From contig JACRCQ010000006.1 in assembly GCA_016218915.1 (NCBI GenBank), positions 178,964 to 222,616 of the forward strand: a DNA stretch of 43,653 nucleotides. Reading direction: 5' to 3'. The notes beneath the pieces are model-generated. The model was not told the DNA's origin. It ran no database searches and saw only the letters and a list, made by a program, of their open reading frames with translations. This DNA comes from Deltaproteobacteria bacterium (GTDB lineage: Bacteria; Myxococcota_A; Polyangia; Polyangiales; Polyangiaceae). Made by a program: the position numbers and the translations under genes. Shown here in pieces: positions 36,040 to 43,568 of the stretch. The stretch's first letter is position 1. Each line of letters opens with the position of its first letter.

Positions 36040-36374
36040 CAACCTGGATCGTCGTAGCCGTGATCGCGGCAGCGCTTTGGTATTACCTGTTCAGATTCGG
36101 CAAGATCTCGTCGGCAGAAGCGCATCAACGGGTCGACAAGGGCGCCAGGCTCATCGACGTGCGCACGCCCGAAGAGTTCGCAGGCGGGCACATCGCTGGA
36201 GCGGTGAACATCCCGCTGTCGGATCTGCAGTCCGATGTGGACCGGGTGGGGCCCAAGGACGCCGAGTACGTCTTGTACTGCGCCAGCGGCGCGCGCAGCG
36301 CTGCGGCCGCTCGCATGCTCAAGTCTGCCGGGCGCGAGAAGGTCTACGACCTCGGGTCGATCGGGCGTTGGTGA
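36036..36374 (+). CDS. Membrane-anchored rhodanese-like sulfurtransferase
   Basis: A 112-aa protein with an N-terminal membrane helix (WIVVAVIAAALWYYLF) and one rhodanese domain. The signature DVRTPEEFAGGHIAGAVNIP is present, and the catalytic Cys82 sits in the six-residue loop CASGARS. The active-site residue is intact, so it could carry a persulfide. The start overlaps the upstream gene by 4 bp. Single-domain anchored rhodaneses commonly serve sulfur transfer or redox sensing; its link to the membrane protein is inferred from coupling. Confidence 0.95.
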   Translation: MTTWIVVAVIAAALWYYLFRFGKISSAEAHQRVDKGARLIDVRTPEEFAGGHIAGAVNIPLSDLQSDVDRVGPKDAEYVLYCASGARSAAAARMLKSAGREKVYDLGSIGRW

Positions 36375-36384
36375 GCCTGCTTCC

Positions 36385-36436
<52 letters not shown>

Positions 36437-36493
36437 GAGAGGCCGGCCTCCTACCCTCCCGTCTCCCAGTAAAATCCTCTGATCTGCAAGCGG

Positions 36494-37591
36494 TCAGAGC
36501 GAAGTCGACTGCAATCGGATCGCATTGAGATCGTAGGTGCCGACCCTGAGATCCGCGGCTGTCTGCAGGTACGCTGGCGCCCGTCCAGCCTCGGTCAGCG
36601 ACTTGATGCCGTGATCCCGTCGTGCCTGCTCGACCACCTGCCACCCCACGGTGTCCATGGCGACCGCATCGGTGGTGACATAGACCGCGCCGTGCGGGAT
36701 CCGGCACTGCGGCTTCTTGTCCAGCGGACCGCCGTCGTAGTTGAGCTTGAACCCGTCGGTGATGTGGAGCCGCACGCGGCTCTGCACGATCGGATGGCCG
36801 AACAGCAGGGCGATCTGAGGGTTGGCGTGGTTGCCATGGTGTGCGCTCGGATTGACGATGCTGCCATGGGTGATGTTCTTGAGCAGCCCGGTGTAGCCGC
36901 AGATCGAGTGATCCTTGATCAGGGCCAGGTTGATCAAGGCTGTGGCGTCTGTGAGAAATCGCGCATAGCGGGTCGGCACGCCTCGCACCACCTCCACATC
37001 GCGCATGCGGCTGAGCTGGTTGCTGTGATACCGCGCGAGCACGCCGGATGGCAGCGCATTGCCCTGCAGCCCCACGCGCGTGCTGCTGAGGAAGTTGGGG
37101 AACTGCTCGTAGACCGTGATCCTCGACGGAGCCACGCCCACGCCGATCACCGCTTCCACCACAGGAAGGATCAGCTCCCAGGCCACGGACATGTTGCTGC
37201 CGGCAATGCCGTTGACCTTGATCGCGACGACGTCGTCGGGATGGATGAACCGCTTCATCGAATCGATCATGTTCGGCGCGCCTGTGAGGTCTGTCATGGC
37301 GCGCTCGAGCATTTGCCTGGCAACTTCGGGCTTCGGCCACAGCAGGTTGGGCTGCATGAGCGCTGGGAAGCTGGTGCCGCGCGTGACCTTCACGACGCGC
37401 CCTGGGAGCTTGAGCGGCGTGAATCCTGCCGGTGGACTGGCAATCAGGTCCTCGGCTCCGGGCAGCGTCTGCGGACCTGCGGATGCCTTGCCTGCCAGGG
37501 TCGATGCAGCCAGCGCCGCGCCTGCGGCAAGCCCGCCTCGCAGCCACGTGCGCCGATCGATCGTCACTTCCTTGTCGCCTCGGTCGTTCAT
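36494..37591 (-). CDS. DUF362 protein with Tat signal
   Basis: A 365-aa protein starting with a twin-arginine signal (IDRRTWLRGGLAAGAALAAS ... ASA). The mature part matches DUF362: DDVVAIKVNG near residue 120, then ELILPVVEAVIGVGVAPSRITVYE, and a C-terminal VYVTTDAVAMDTVGWQVVE. Members often carry iron-sulfur ferredoxin segments; none is visible here, and only two Cys remain in the mature protein. Tat export implies folding with a cofactor before transport. Function is unknown. The start overlaps the stop of the upstream hydrolase gene by 4 bp (ATGA), so the two form an operon. Confidence 0.92.
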   Translation of the reverse strand: MNDRGDKEVTIDRRTWLRGGLAAGAALAASTLAGKASAGPQTLPGAEDLIASPPAGFTPLKLPGRVVKVTRGTSFPALMQPNLLWPKPEVARQMLERAMTDLTGAPNMIDSMKRFIHPDDVVAIKVNGIAGSNMSVAWELILPVVEAVIGVGVAPSRITVYEQFPNFLSSTRVGLQGNALPSGVLARYHSNQLSRMRDVEVVRGVPTRYARFLTDATALINLALIKDHSICGYTGLLKNITHGSIVNPSAHHGNHANPQIALLFGHPIVQSRVRLHITDGFKLNYDGGPLDKKPQCRIPHGAVYVTTDAVAMDTVGWQVVEQARRDHGIKSLTEAGRAPAYLQTAADLRVGTYDLNAIRLQSTSL

Positions 37592-38463
37592 GGATCTCCC
37601 CCGAATCGCGGATCATCGCGCACCAGCCAGGGCCAGGCGTCGCGAGCGGTCTCCACGACCTTCCCTTCAAAGGGGTGGCCCGTGGTGGCAGCGGAAGCGA
37701 TCCGCACTTCCACACCGCTGGCCTCGAATCGCTTGGCCACAGGCGCGTAGCTCATCTCGCAAGCGCGCGTTCTGCACAGCAGCAGCGCCCTGCGAAGCCC
37801 GTGGTCTGCGTAGCCTCGCACCACGGATGAAGTAAGGTCGTCGAAACCACCTTCACCCCAAATCGCTAGAGAAGCCTCGCTTGCAAGATTCGACAGGACT
37901 CCGACAGCCACCTTGGCACCAAGGGAATACCCCGCGATCACGACAGGTCCTGGCGCCAGGTACTCGGCGTACTTCTGTCGAAGCGCAGCAAGGGCAGCGC
38001 GCACTTCCCGTACGGTCTGATCCACAGAGCCGAGCGTGACCGGAGCGCCCTCAGGCGCATGGGAAGGCACGCCATGGGGGCAGAGCAGGAAGGGGACTGG
38101 ACCTGTGGCGCGACGCCAATTTTCGCACGCCTGTCTGGCTGAGGTCGCGTGTGCGTGCAGAGCGATCACGATCGGACGCGCGTCGGTAGCGCCCGCAGGT
38201 GGCGACACGACGGCAGGCCCTTGCCCTTGGACGTCCATTGCGACGAAGCCACCTTGGTCCTGCAACGGCGGCAGGGAGATCGCAGAAGCTGCAGTGGATG
38301 GCGTGGCAGAAGGCGCCAGCGACGCGAAAGGCGCTGGTGAGGCAGATGGCGCAAGCGACGCGGAGGGCGCTGCTGCTTCAGAGTGGATCAAAGACGCAGC
38401 TTCGCTCCGCGCGCACGACGCGAGCGCGATCGACAATCCCAGTGCGACCCGTATGTCCCGCAT
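37588..38463 (-). CDS. Alpha/beta hydrolase lipoprotein
   Basis: A 291-aa lipoprotein (signal LSIALASC, Cys17) with a Ser/Ala/Pro repeat linker at residues 29-60 built on the unit SASLAPSA. The rest is an alpha/beta hydrolase: strand IVIALHAHAT with the oxyanion turn, nucleophile Ser180 in GYSLGA and a likely catalytic His in TTGHPFEG near the end. The acid residue is not certain (Asp or Glu near WGEGGFDD or after RALLLCRT). The substrate is unknown. It is translationally coupled to the Tat-exported DUF362 gene, so both may act in the periplasm on one pathway. Confidence 0.88.
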   Translation of the reverse strand: MRDIRVALGLSIALASCARSEAASLIHSEAAAPSASLAPSASPAPFASLAPSATPSTAASAISLPPLQDQGGFVAMDVQGQGPAVVSPPAGATDARPIVIALHAHATSARQACENWRRATGPVPFLLCPHGVPSHAPEGAPVTLGSVDQTVREVRAALAALRQKYAEYLAPGPVVIAGYSLGAKVAVGVLSNLASEASLAIWGEGGFDDLTSSVVRGYADHGLRRALLLCRTRACEMSYAPVAKRFEASGVEVRIASAATTGHPFEGKVVETARDAWPWLVRDDPRFGGDP

Positions 38464-38639
38464 GATCTCGACAGGGCGTACGTCGGACCAGGATCAGCAC
38501 GCGTCGAGAGCTGAAGTTGATCAAATCCGCGGCGATCGCGAGCGGACAGGCCGCGCAATCGCTCGTCGGGGCGGGTCGTACTGCGTTCCCGAAGTCCGTC
38601 GGTGGATCACTTCGACACGGCCCTAGCGCGCCTATGATG

Positions 38640-39044
38640 TCAACGAGCTTGATCCGTGACAGGCCTGCGATCCATCCACGCACAGGCGAGCACTGCGATC
38701 ATCGCTGCGGCACAGTCGACCGCGAGATCGAACAGCTCCGGCTCGCCCATCCCTCGGCCAGCAAAGATCACCTGCAGCTTCTCCTGCACCGCTCCCACGA
38801 GGACCGTTGACAGCACTGCGATGGTGGGTCGCCGCAACAACCGCAAGAACGAGGCAGCGAGGGTGCCGTACAGCACGCTGTGCGCGAGCACGTGGAACGG
38901 TTCCGATGCAGAGAGCGTGGCCAGGAGCGGGCTGGTCCGTTCCGGGACCGTCCCCTTGAGCCAGGCAACGCCAGCCAGGATGCACAGGGACCAGGCAGCA
39001 GCAAAGAGCCCCCATTTCCAGGGCAAAGTGCGAGCGTGACGCAT
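38640..39044 (-). CDS. VanZ-like membrane protein
   Basis: A 134-aa protein with four predicted membrane helices. It has the VanZ-family pattern of polar residues: H55-x3-Y59 (LAHSVLYG), E88/Q91 with R97 (VQEKLQVIFAGR), and D106/D110 (ELFDLAVD). VanZ homologues affect envelope-targeting antibiotic sensitivity, but most are uncharacterised. There are no other glycopeptide-resistance genes here. The 176-bp gap to the hydrolase gene suggests a separate transcript. Confidence 0.8.
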   Translation of the reverse strand: MRHARTLPWKWGLFAAAWSLCILAGVAWLKGTVPERTSPLLATLSASEPFHVLAHSVLYGTLAASFLRLLRRPTIAVLSTVLVGAVQEKLQVIFAGRGMGEPELFDLAVDCAAAMIAVLACAWMDRRPVTDQAR

Positions 39045-39133
39045 GCTTCAGCCATGGCGGGATCCTGCTCATCGCGCAACGCCGTGGCAGGTGAACGGTC
39101 GAAATCGAGGGGCGAGTGGACGGAGCGAGGGAA

Positions 39134-39375
39134 CTAGTACCCTGTGCCCGAAGTGCGTAGGGGGATCCGTTGCAACGCCCACCGGGGGCCGAATGCGTTC
39201 GGGGCAGCGGATCCCGGTAGCGGCACGCCAAGGCGTGCCTACGTTTGGCACGGCATGCCGTGCCAAACGCAGCCACGGCGGATGCCGTGGCGCTACGGTT
39301 GCGAAAGAACGCAGGATCTGTGGGCTTCGTACATCGCCCGTAATCCCCCAATGCACTTCGGCCACGCAGTACTAG
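39134..39375. mobile_element. Complete cloverleaf-core element with terminal inverted repeats
   Basis: A 242-bp MITE-like element. The ends CTAGTACCCTGTGCCCGAAG and (reverse complement of the right end) CTAGTACTGCGTGGCCGAAG continue to about 34 bp of imperfect inverted repeat (27 of 34 by eye). The core at 39217-39296 has an outer stem GTAGCG/CGCTAC enclosing three hairpins: GGCACGCC-AA-GGCGTGCC (39222-39239), a perfect 28-bp palindrome (39242-39269) centred on GGCACGGCATGCCGTGCC, and CCACGGC-GGAT-GCCGTGG (39273-39290). It encodes no protein, so it would need a transposase in trans. CTAG or TA at the ends may be the target duplication. Confidence 0.8.
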
Positions 39376-39472
39376 TGCCTCGTTTCGCATGACGTGATGG
39401 GTGCCTTGGCGTCAGGGCGCGGATCAGAGAGCGGAGAATGTCGTTTGTGGACCGCGCGGCGCTGCCGATATC

Positions 39473-39637
39473 TCCCTCATCCCCCAGCTTGACGCACTCA
39501 GCATCGCTCGCCCTTCTCCCAAAGGTAGAAGGGCAGCAGTTGGAGGCTCGACCAGCGCTCTCATCGCCCGCGGATTGCCCTTCTCCCTCGGGGAGAAGGG
39601 TTCGCGGATACCTTTCCAAACGCGAGGGGATGAGGGA
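39473..39637. repeat. 165-bp inverted-repeat element with two inner hairpins
   Basis: TCCCTCATCCCC (39473-39484) is perfectly inverted as GGGGATGAGGGA (39626-39637). Inside, GCCCTTCT/AGAAGGGC (39510-39534) and CCCTTCTCCC-TCG-GGGAGAAGGG (39578-39600) form hairpins. Similar pyrimidine-rich palindromes are dispersed between genes in many proteobacterial genomes. Confidence 0.8.
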
Positions 39638-39757
39638 GGGATTCTGCCGCGCAGGGTTGTGTCCGCACGGCGCCCACGCCGAGCGGGCTTCTCCGACTTT
39701 TGTCCGAGTTGTCCGATCCGCCTCTTGCGTCCATGCTGAGATCACGAGGTGGTGCGG

Positions 39758-40144
39758 ATGCACGCGTGCAGCCGATTCGCAGTCATAGCCCTGGCGAGCG
39801 CGATGGTGTTTGGAGCGCCGTCGTACCTGCAAGCCGCCACTGGCCGGACCGTCTACTTCACGCCGGTGGGCAAGGCCGGGCCGATACGGCTGCAGGTCAG
39901 GCTGACGACTCGACGTGACCCGGAGACCCGTCCCCTGAACTTCGACGGCTGGGTCGCGCCAGGACAGAGCATCGCTGTCTACGACGGCACCCCGTGCATC
40001 TGGTTCCGCCACACGTACGGAGTGCTTCGCAGGGTGAACTGGTCGGACTGGATCTCTGTGTGCCAGCCTCCCTCGGCGTTTCTTCCCGCCAGAGACGTAC
40101 GAGTCTTCGTACCCACGGATCGGCCGTACAACGTCCAGCCGTAG
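39758..40144 (+). CDS. Small secreted protein of unknown function
   Basis: A 128-aa protein with a Sec signal (RFAVIALASAMVFGAPSYLQA). The ATG at 39758 is chosen because a GAGGTG ribosome site lies 7 bp upstream; a GTG 9 bp earlier is in frame. The mature part is a small beta-rich domain (TVYFTPVGKAGPIRLQVRL ... SIAVYDGTPCIWFRH ... SDWISVCQPPSAF) with two Cys that could pair. I do not recognise a family. Confidence 0.7.
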   Translation: MHACSRFAVIALASAMVFGAPSYLQAATGRTVYFTPVGKAGPIRLQVRLTTRRDPETRPLNFDGWVAPGQSIAVYDGTPCIWFRHTYGVLRRVNWSDWISVCQPPSAFLPARDVRVFVPTDRPYNVQP

Positions 40145-40399
40145 AACCTCCCCAAGGCCCCGGCTTCGAGTCCGCCAGGTGGTTCAAGGTTCCTGTCATC
40201 GCCCTGGTCGACGGGAACCTGGGGTGCACGTTCCAACCCTCGTGCTCGCCCGACCAGGGGCTGCGGCCACGGTGGCCGGAGCGCGCATGATCGGCGTCGG
40301 GTTCATGCACCACGCCAAGCGCATCGACACGCCCGAGCCTGCCCAGCCGCGGGCATTACTGTCCAATCCTTGGCGCGCGCACGGATGGAGGATCTCCCT
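40145..40399. other. Gap with no recognised feature
   Basis: No gene is supported. A short stretch in one frame (FKVPVIALVDGNLGCTF) looks protein-like but has no start and is interrupted, so a decayed gene is possible. A perfect GGCCAC-G-GTGGCC hairpin is present near 40265. Confidence 0.4.
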
Positions 40400-40597
40400 G
40401 TGAGCATTCTCCTAGCCGCCCTCGCCGCTTGCTGCGGCGCGCGGACGCTCAGGCAGACGCTGCAGCACCGCGATGTCTCGGTCTCCCTGTTGATCGCCCA
40501 CGAATGCGCCGTGGAAAGCGACCGGGGCGGCGCTCAGTCCCCCGTGGGAGCATCCAAGATCCTTGCCTCCGGATCTGGGATCATCTCCGCCCCTTGA
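40400..40597 (+). CDS. Possible small lipoprotein (weak)
   Basis: A 65-aa frame starting with GTG, preceded 9 bp upstream by GGAGG, whose N-terminus (SILLAALAACC) resembles a short lipoprotein signal. The remainder has no recognisable content. Its last 17 bp overlap the convergent regulator gene. It could easily be spurious. Confidence 0.22.
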   Translation: MSILLAALAACCGARTLRQTLQHRDVSVSLLIAHECAVESDRGGAQSPVGASKILASGSGIISAP

Positions 40598-41297
40598 CTC
40601 CGAGCACGGATGTCGCTGCTTGCCTCAGGAGGGCCGGGTCATGGATGACGAAGCCATCTTTCCCGGTGTCCAGGGCGCCGCACTTCTGCCAGCGTGACAT
40701 CACCCGAATCGCGGTTTCGAATGACGTCGAAACCAGGCTTGCCAGCTCCTGCCTGGACAGCGCTATCGGTAGGATGACCGCTCCCGAGGCGGATTCGTCC
40801 CCGAATCGCTCCGCGAGATCCAGCAGCAGCGTGGCCATACGCGATTCCACGCTTCCGGCGCTCAGGATCTCCACCTTGCAATGCATCGTATGCAGTCGGC
40901 TCGCGAGCAACTCCGCCACGCGCGAGGCTGCCCGGGTCGAGTTTCGCGACCAGCTGAGGAAGGCCCCCATCGGAACGCTGACGATCGTGGCTGCATCACT
41001 GCACACCACGGCAGACGCGGGATAGGGGCTGTTTCGTATCACAGCGACGTCGCCGATGCTCTCGCGCGGTCCGAAGATTCCCACGATCGATTCTCGTCCG
41101 CTGGAGAGCGAACGGACGATCTTGACCAGCCCGCTCTGGATGACCGTAAAGGCGGTCGGAGGATCGCCCTCCCTCCACAGAACCTGACCGCGCGAAAACA
41201 TCCCCACCAAAGCGCCCCTCTCCAGCCCCTCGCGTTCGCTGTCCGAGGCAGCGTCGAAGGGAGCCACATGGCGCAGGATGGCAGCTCGTTGGGGCAC
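40581..41297 (-). CDS. Crp/Fnr-family transcription regulator
   Basis: A 238-aa regulator from a GTG at 41297; the frame runs further upstream but into low-quality sequence overlapping the divergent gene. Residues 10-125 are a cyclic-nucleotide-binding-type barrel, but the cAMP signature is altered (GDVAVIRNSPYPASA in place of GEMA...R-x-A), so cAMP is unlikely as ligand. No N-terminal Cys cluster for an iron-sulfur centre is present. The helix-turn-helix is at 178-206 (LSRQELASLVSTSFETAIRVM), keeping E194 and R198, which in Fnr/Crp contact the TGA half-site. The pattern resembles nitrogen-oxide-responsive Dnr/HcpR types. It is divergent from the nitrite reductase gene, with a matching dyad between. 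Confidence 0.9.
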   Translation of the reverse strand: MPQRAAILRHVAPFDAASDSEREGLERGALVGMFSRGQVLWREGDPPTAFTVIQSGLVKIVRSLSSGRESIVGIFGPRESIGDVAVIRNSPYPASAVVCSDAATIVSVPMGAFLSWSRNSTRAASRVAELLASRLHTMHCKVEILSAGSVESRMATLLLDLAERFGDESASGAVILPIALSRQELASLVSTSFETAIRVMSRWQKCGALDTGKDGFVIHDPALLRQAATSVLGVKGRR

Positions 41298-41452
41298 CTT
41301 GCCCCATCCTCGCCATCGCTGCCGGGCCGCGTCAACACACAGCGTTCCCGGTGCTCCGAAGCGAGCCCATGCCCTGGTCGATCCGGCGTGCTCCTGCAGC
41401 GTTGGCGCTGGCGGTTCCCCCGGAAGCCCGGCTTCGTCACGGTCACGCCTCC

Positions 41453-41468
41453 CATGACGGGCGTCATG
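41453..41468. promoter_or_regulatory. Crp/Fnr-type operator dyad
   Basis: CATGACGGGCGTCATG is a perfect inverted repeat with TGA-N6-TCA spacing, the geometry of Crp/Fnr-family sites; the half-site TGAC recalls HcpR-type sites. It lies 58 bp before the nitrite reductase start and 155 bp before the regulator start. Binding by the adjacent regulator is inferred. Confidence 0.6.
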
Positions 41469-41525
41469 TGCGGGGCGTCGCCAGGGCGGTAGCATCCGCT
41501 CAGGAAGCCACCCTGGAGGACGCTC

Positions 41526-43175
41526 ATGACGCTGCACCGCATCTCGAGGATCGCCTACGTGAAGTGTATCATCGCCGTTGCGCTGCTCGCTGGTTGTGGC
41601 GGCAGCGATGCCTCGGTCAATCCCGTGCCGGCGAGCAACGACGCTTCCGCAGAAGCGGCGCCCGACACGTCGATCGATGCCCCCACCCAGCAGGATGTGT
41701 CAATCGAGCCGCTGCCGGACACCGTTGTGGCTGACCAGCATGCGCCCGACGCAGAAGCGGGCAGCCTGGACGTGGAGCCACCCAAGGATGCGGCGACGGC
41801 GCAGTGCTCGAACTGCCATATCGATCATTCCGCAGCCTTTGCTGCAGGCAAGCATGCCGCCCTATCGGACGGGTGCCTGAGCTGCCACGCCAACGGGTTG
41901 GAGCATCAGGCAGATCCGCCGAATGTGCAGGCCGCGCTCGATCACTCCATCGAAGGTTGCGCAGAGAAGTGCCACGGGGACTACAAGAGCAGCTACCTCA
42001 AGGATGATGGCCTGAAGATAGGTCCGTACGGAGGGTCGGCCAAGACCTCCAAGTACCTCGAATTCCCGAAGTACCAACACCTGATGGGCGGCCACGGGTT
42101 CACTCTCGAGTACAACGAGGAGCGCGGCCACGGCTCGATGCTCAAGGACCACATCGAGATCAAGCGCAAGCAGAACTCGGCTTGCTTGCAGTGCAAGAGC
42201 ACGCCGGTCGCCTACCTGTGGAACAAGGAGCGTCGCGGCCAGATCGCGTTCGGCAAGGCGGTGGACTGGAATGCCTCGGTCGACAAGATCAAGGTGATAG
42301 CCCCCAAGACCATCGACTACGGCGCCGGGTGCAACCATTGCCATGACCCGCACGGAGCGTCGTTCCGCCTGGTGCGCGGCGCCCTGGTCAGTGCGATCCT
42401 CGAGCGGGGGACCGATCCCTACAGCACCACGAACAACGTATTCCCGAAGAGCGAGAGCGACCTGACTGCAATGATGAACGAGCGCGGAACCGACGGCAAG
42501 TACACCGCGGCTGCCAAGCGCCTGGCCGGGACGCTGACCTGTTCCCAGTGCCACGTTGAGTACACCTGTGGACAGGGGATCGACAAGCCGAACGGTCCGG
42601 TTCGCGACGACTTCCCATGGCGGAAGCTGTCGGAGCTGGAGGGCTACTACAAGACCAAGTACAACCTGATCCAGGACTGGAAGCACAGTGGGACAGGGCT
42701 ACCCGGCATCAAGGCGCAGCATCCGGAGTCCGAGTTCTTCTGGTCGAGCAAGCATGCGAGCGTGGGGGCCACCTGCGCGGACTGCCACATGCCCAAGACG
42801 GCTACGGGTCGCAGCCATTGGTTCAGCTCGCCGCGCAAGTCACCGAACGAGACCTGCGGCACTTGCCACACGGACCCGGCCGACCGCTTGACGCTCGCTA
42901 CGGGGATTCAGACCGCTGTCATGACCAAGGCGTCGGCCGTCGAAGCGGCTCTCGACGCGGTGCTGGTCAAGATCGAAGCCCTGGCGTCGGACCCCAGCTT
43001 TGACCAGGTCAAGCTGGCTGCTGCCAAGGATCACTTCATGAGGGGCCTGTTGTGGTGGGAGTTCACGGTGGTCTCCGAGAACTCGGCAGGGTTCCACAAT
43101 CCCACCGAGGCCGATGCGAACCTCTCGTTCGCGGCTTCCGAAGCCGACGCAGCCAAGGTCCTGCTGGGAATCTAG
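41526..43175 (+). CDS. Octaheme cytochrome c nitrite reductase, lipoprotein form
   Basis: A 549-aa lipoprotein (signal ALLAGC, Cys24) with a GGAGG site and an Asp/Ala/Pro-rich linker to residue 90. Eight heme sites follow: C94-H98, C117-H121, an unusual CxxxCH (C145-H150), the catalytic CLQCK (C220-K224), C269-H273, C339-H343, C417-H421 and C444-H448. Three N-terminal hemes before a CxxCK heme and four further sites is the order of octaheme nitrite reductases (six-electron reduction of nitrite to ammonium), not pentaheme NrfA. The catalytic Tyr346 in CHVEYTC is followed two residues later by Cys348, the spacing of the Tyr-Cys crosslink in the Thioalkalivibrio enzyme. His431 in RSHWFSSP matches the catalytic His. 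A lipid anchor is unusual for this family. Confidence 0.93.
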   Translation: MTLHRISRIAYVKCIIAVALLAGCGGSDASVNPVPASNDASAEAAPDTSIDAPTQQDVSIEPLPDTVVADQHAPDAEAGSLDVEPPKDAATAQCSNCHIDHSAAFAAGKHAALSDGCLSCHANGLEHQADPPNVQAALDHSIEGCAEKCHGDYKSSYLKDDGLKIGPYGGSAKTSKYLEFPKYQHLMGGHGFTLEYNEERGHGSMLKDHIEIKRKQNSACLQCKSTPVAYLWNKERRGQIAFGKAVDWNASVDKIKVIAPKTIDYGAGCNHCHDPHGASFRLVRGALVSAILERGTDPYSTTNNVFPKSESDLTAMMNERGTDGKYTAAAKRLAGTLTCSQCHVEYTCGQGIDKPNGPVRDDFPWRKLSELEGYYKTKYNLIQDWKHSGTGLPGIKAQHPESEFFWSSKHASVGATCADCHMPKTATGRSHWFSSPRKSPNETCGTCHTDPADRLTLATGIQTAVMTKASAVEAALDAVLVKIEALASDPSFDQVKLAAAKDHFMRGLLWWEFTVVSENSAGFHNPTEADANLSFAASEADAAKVLLGI

Positions 43176-43214
43176 TTCGGGATTCCACTCGTTGCGCCCG
43201 GAATCGACTCGACA

Positions 43215-43527
43215 CGCCGAGGCGTGCGGTCGTGACCCTTGCGGGCGGAGTGGTCAACGAATTGAAGAGCGTTGCGGTCAACATTGAGCCGCGGGCAACG
43301 CCTTGGTGTGGACGCAGCCGGACTCCAACGGCGGCATCATCACCTCCCTTGCCTGGGCTGTGGCAACCGATGGAACGACCGCGTACTGGGTGACCAGCGA
43401 CAGCGTGCAGAAGACTCCGATCGTCGGCGGAGCGGTAGAGACCCTGGCCGACGTCCAGGGGCAGATCAAGAACGGCGCCTCGGACGGCATCCACTTCGAC
43501 TGGGCCACCGAATACTACTTCGCCAGA
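43215..43527 (+). pseudogene. Frameshifted fragment of a propeller-repeat gene
   Basis: Two frames together give a continuous protein-like sequence: VVTLAGGVVNELKSVAVNIE in frame 2, then, after about 43297, LVWTQPDSNGGIITSLAW and ATDGTTAYWVTSDSVQKTPI to about 43525. The YW-x(n)-P-x-x-GG pattern is typical of beta-propeller repeats in myxobacterial surface proteins. No start codon is present and the frame changes once, so this is a remnant. The similarity ends abruptly where the putative transposase segment begins. Confidence 0.45.
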
Positions 43528-43568
43528 TTTTGCTTTCCATCCGGGCTGAGACTTGTTCCATTCTCGAG

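Larger units (their letters stand above)
39045..39757. other. Repeat-filled intergenic region
   Basis: Over 700 bp without a convincing gene. It is largely made of two palindromic elements (39134-39375 and 39473-39637), listed separately. Open frames across it on both strands are artefacts of the repeats. Confidence 0.7.

Noticed and set aside
39217..39296. The cloverleaf core as a tRNA gene.
   Set aside because: Stem lengths are wrong (28-bp palindromic middle arm), there is no T-loop or acceptor pattern, and one loop is only 2 nt.
41526..43175. Ordinary pentaheme NrfA.
   Set aside because: Three more heme sites precede the CxxCK heme, and a Y-x-C pair fits the octaheme type.
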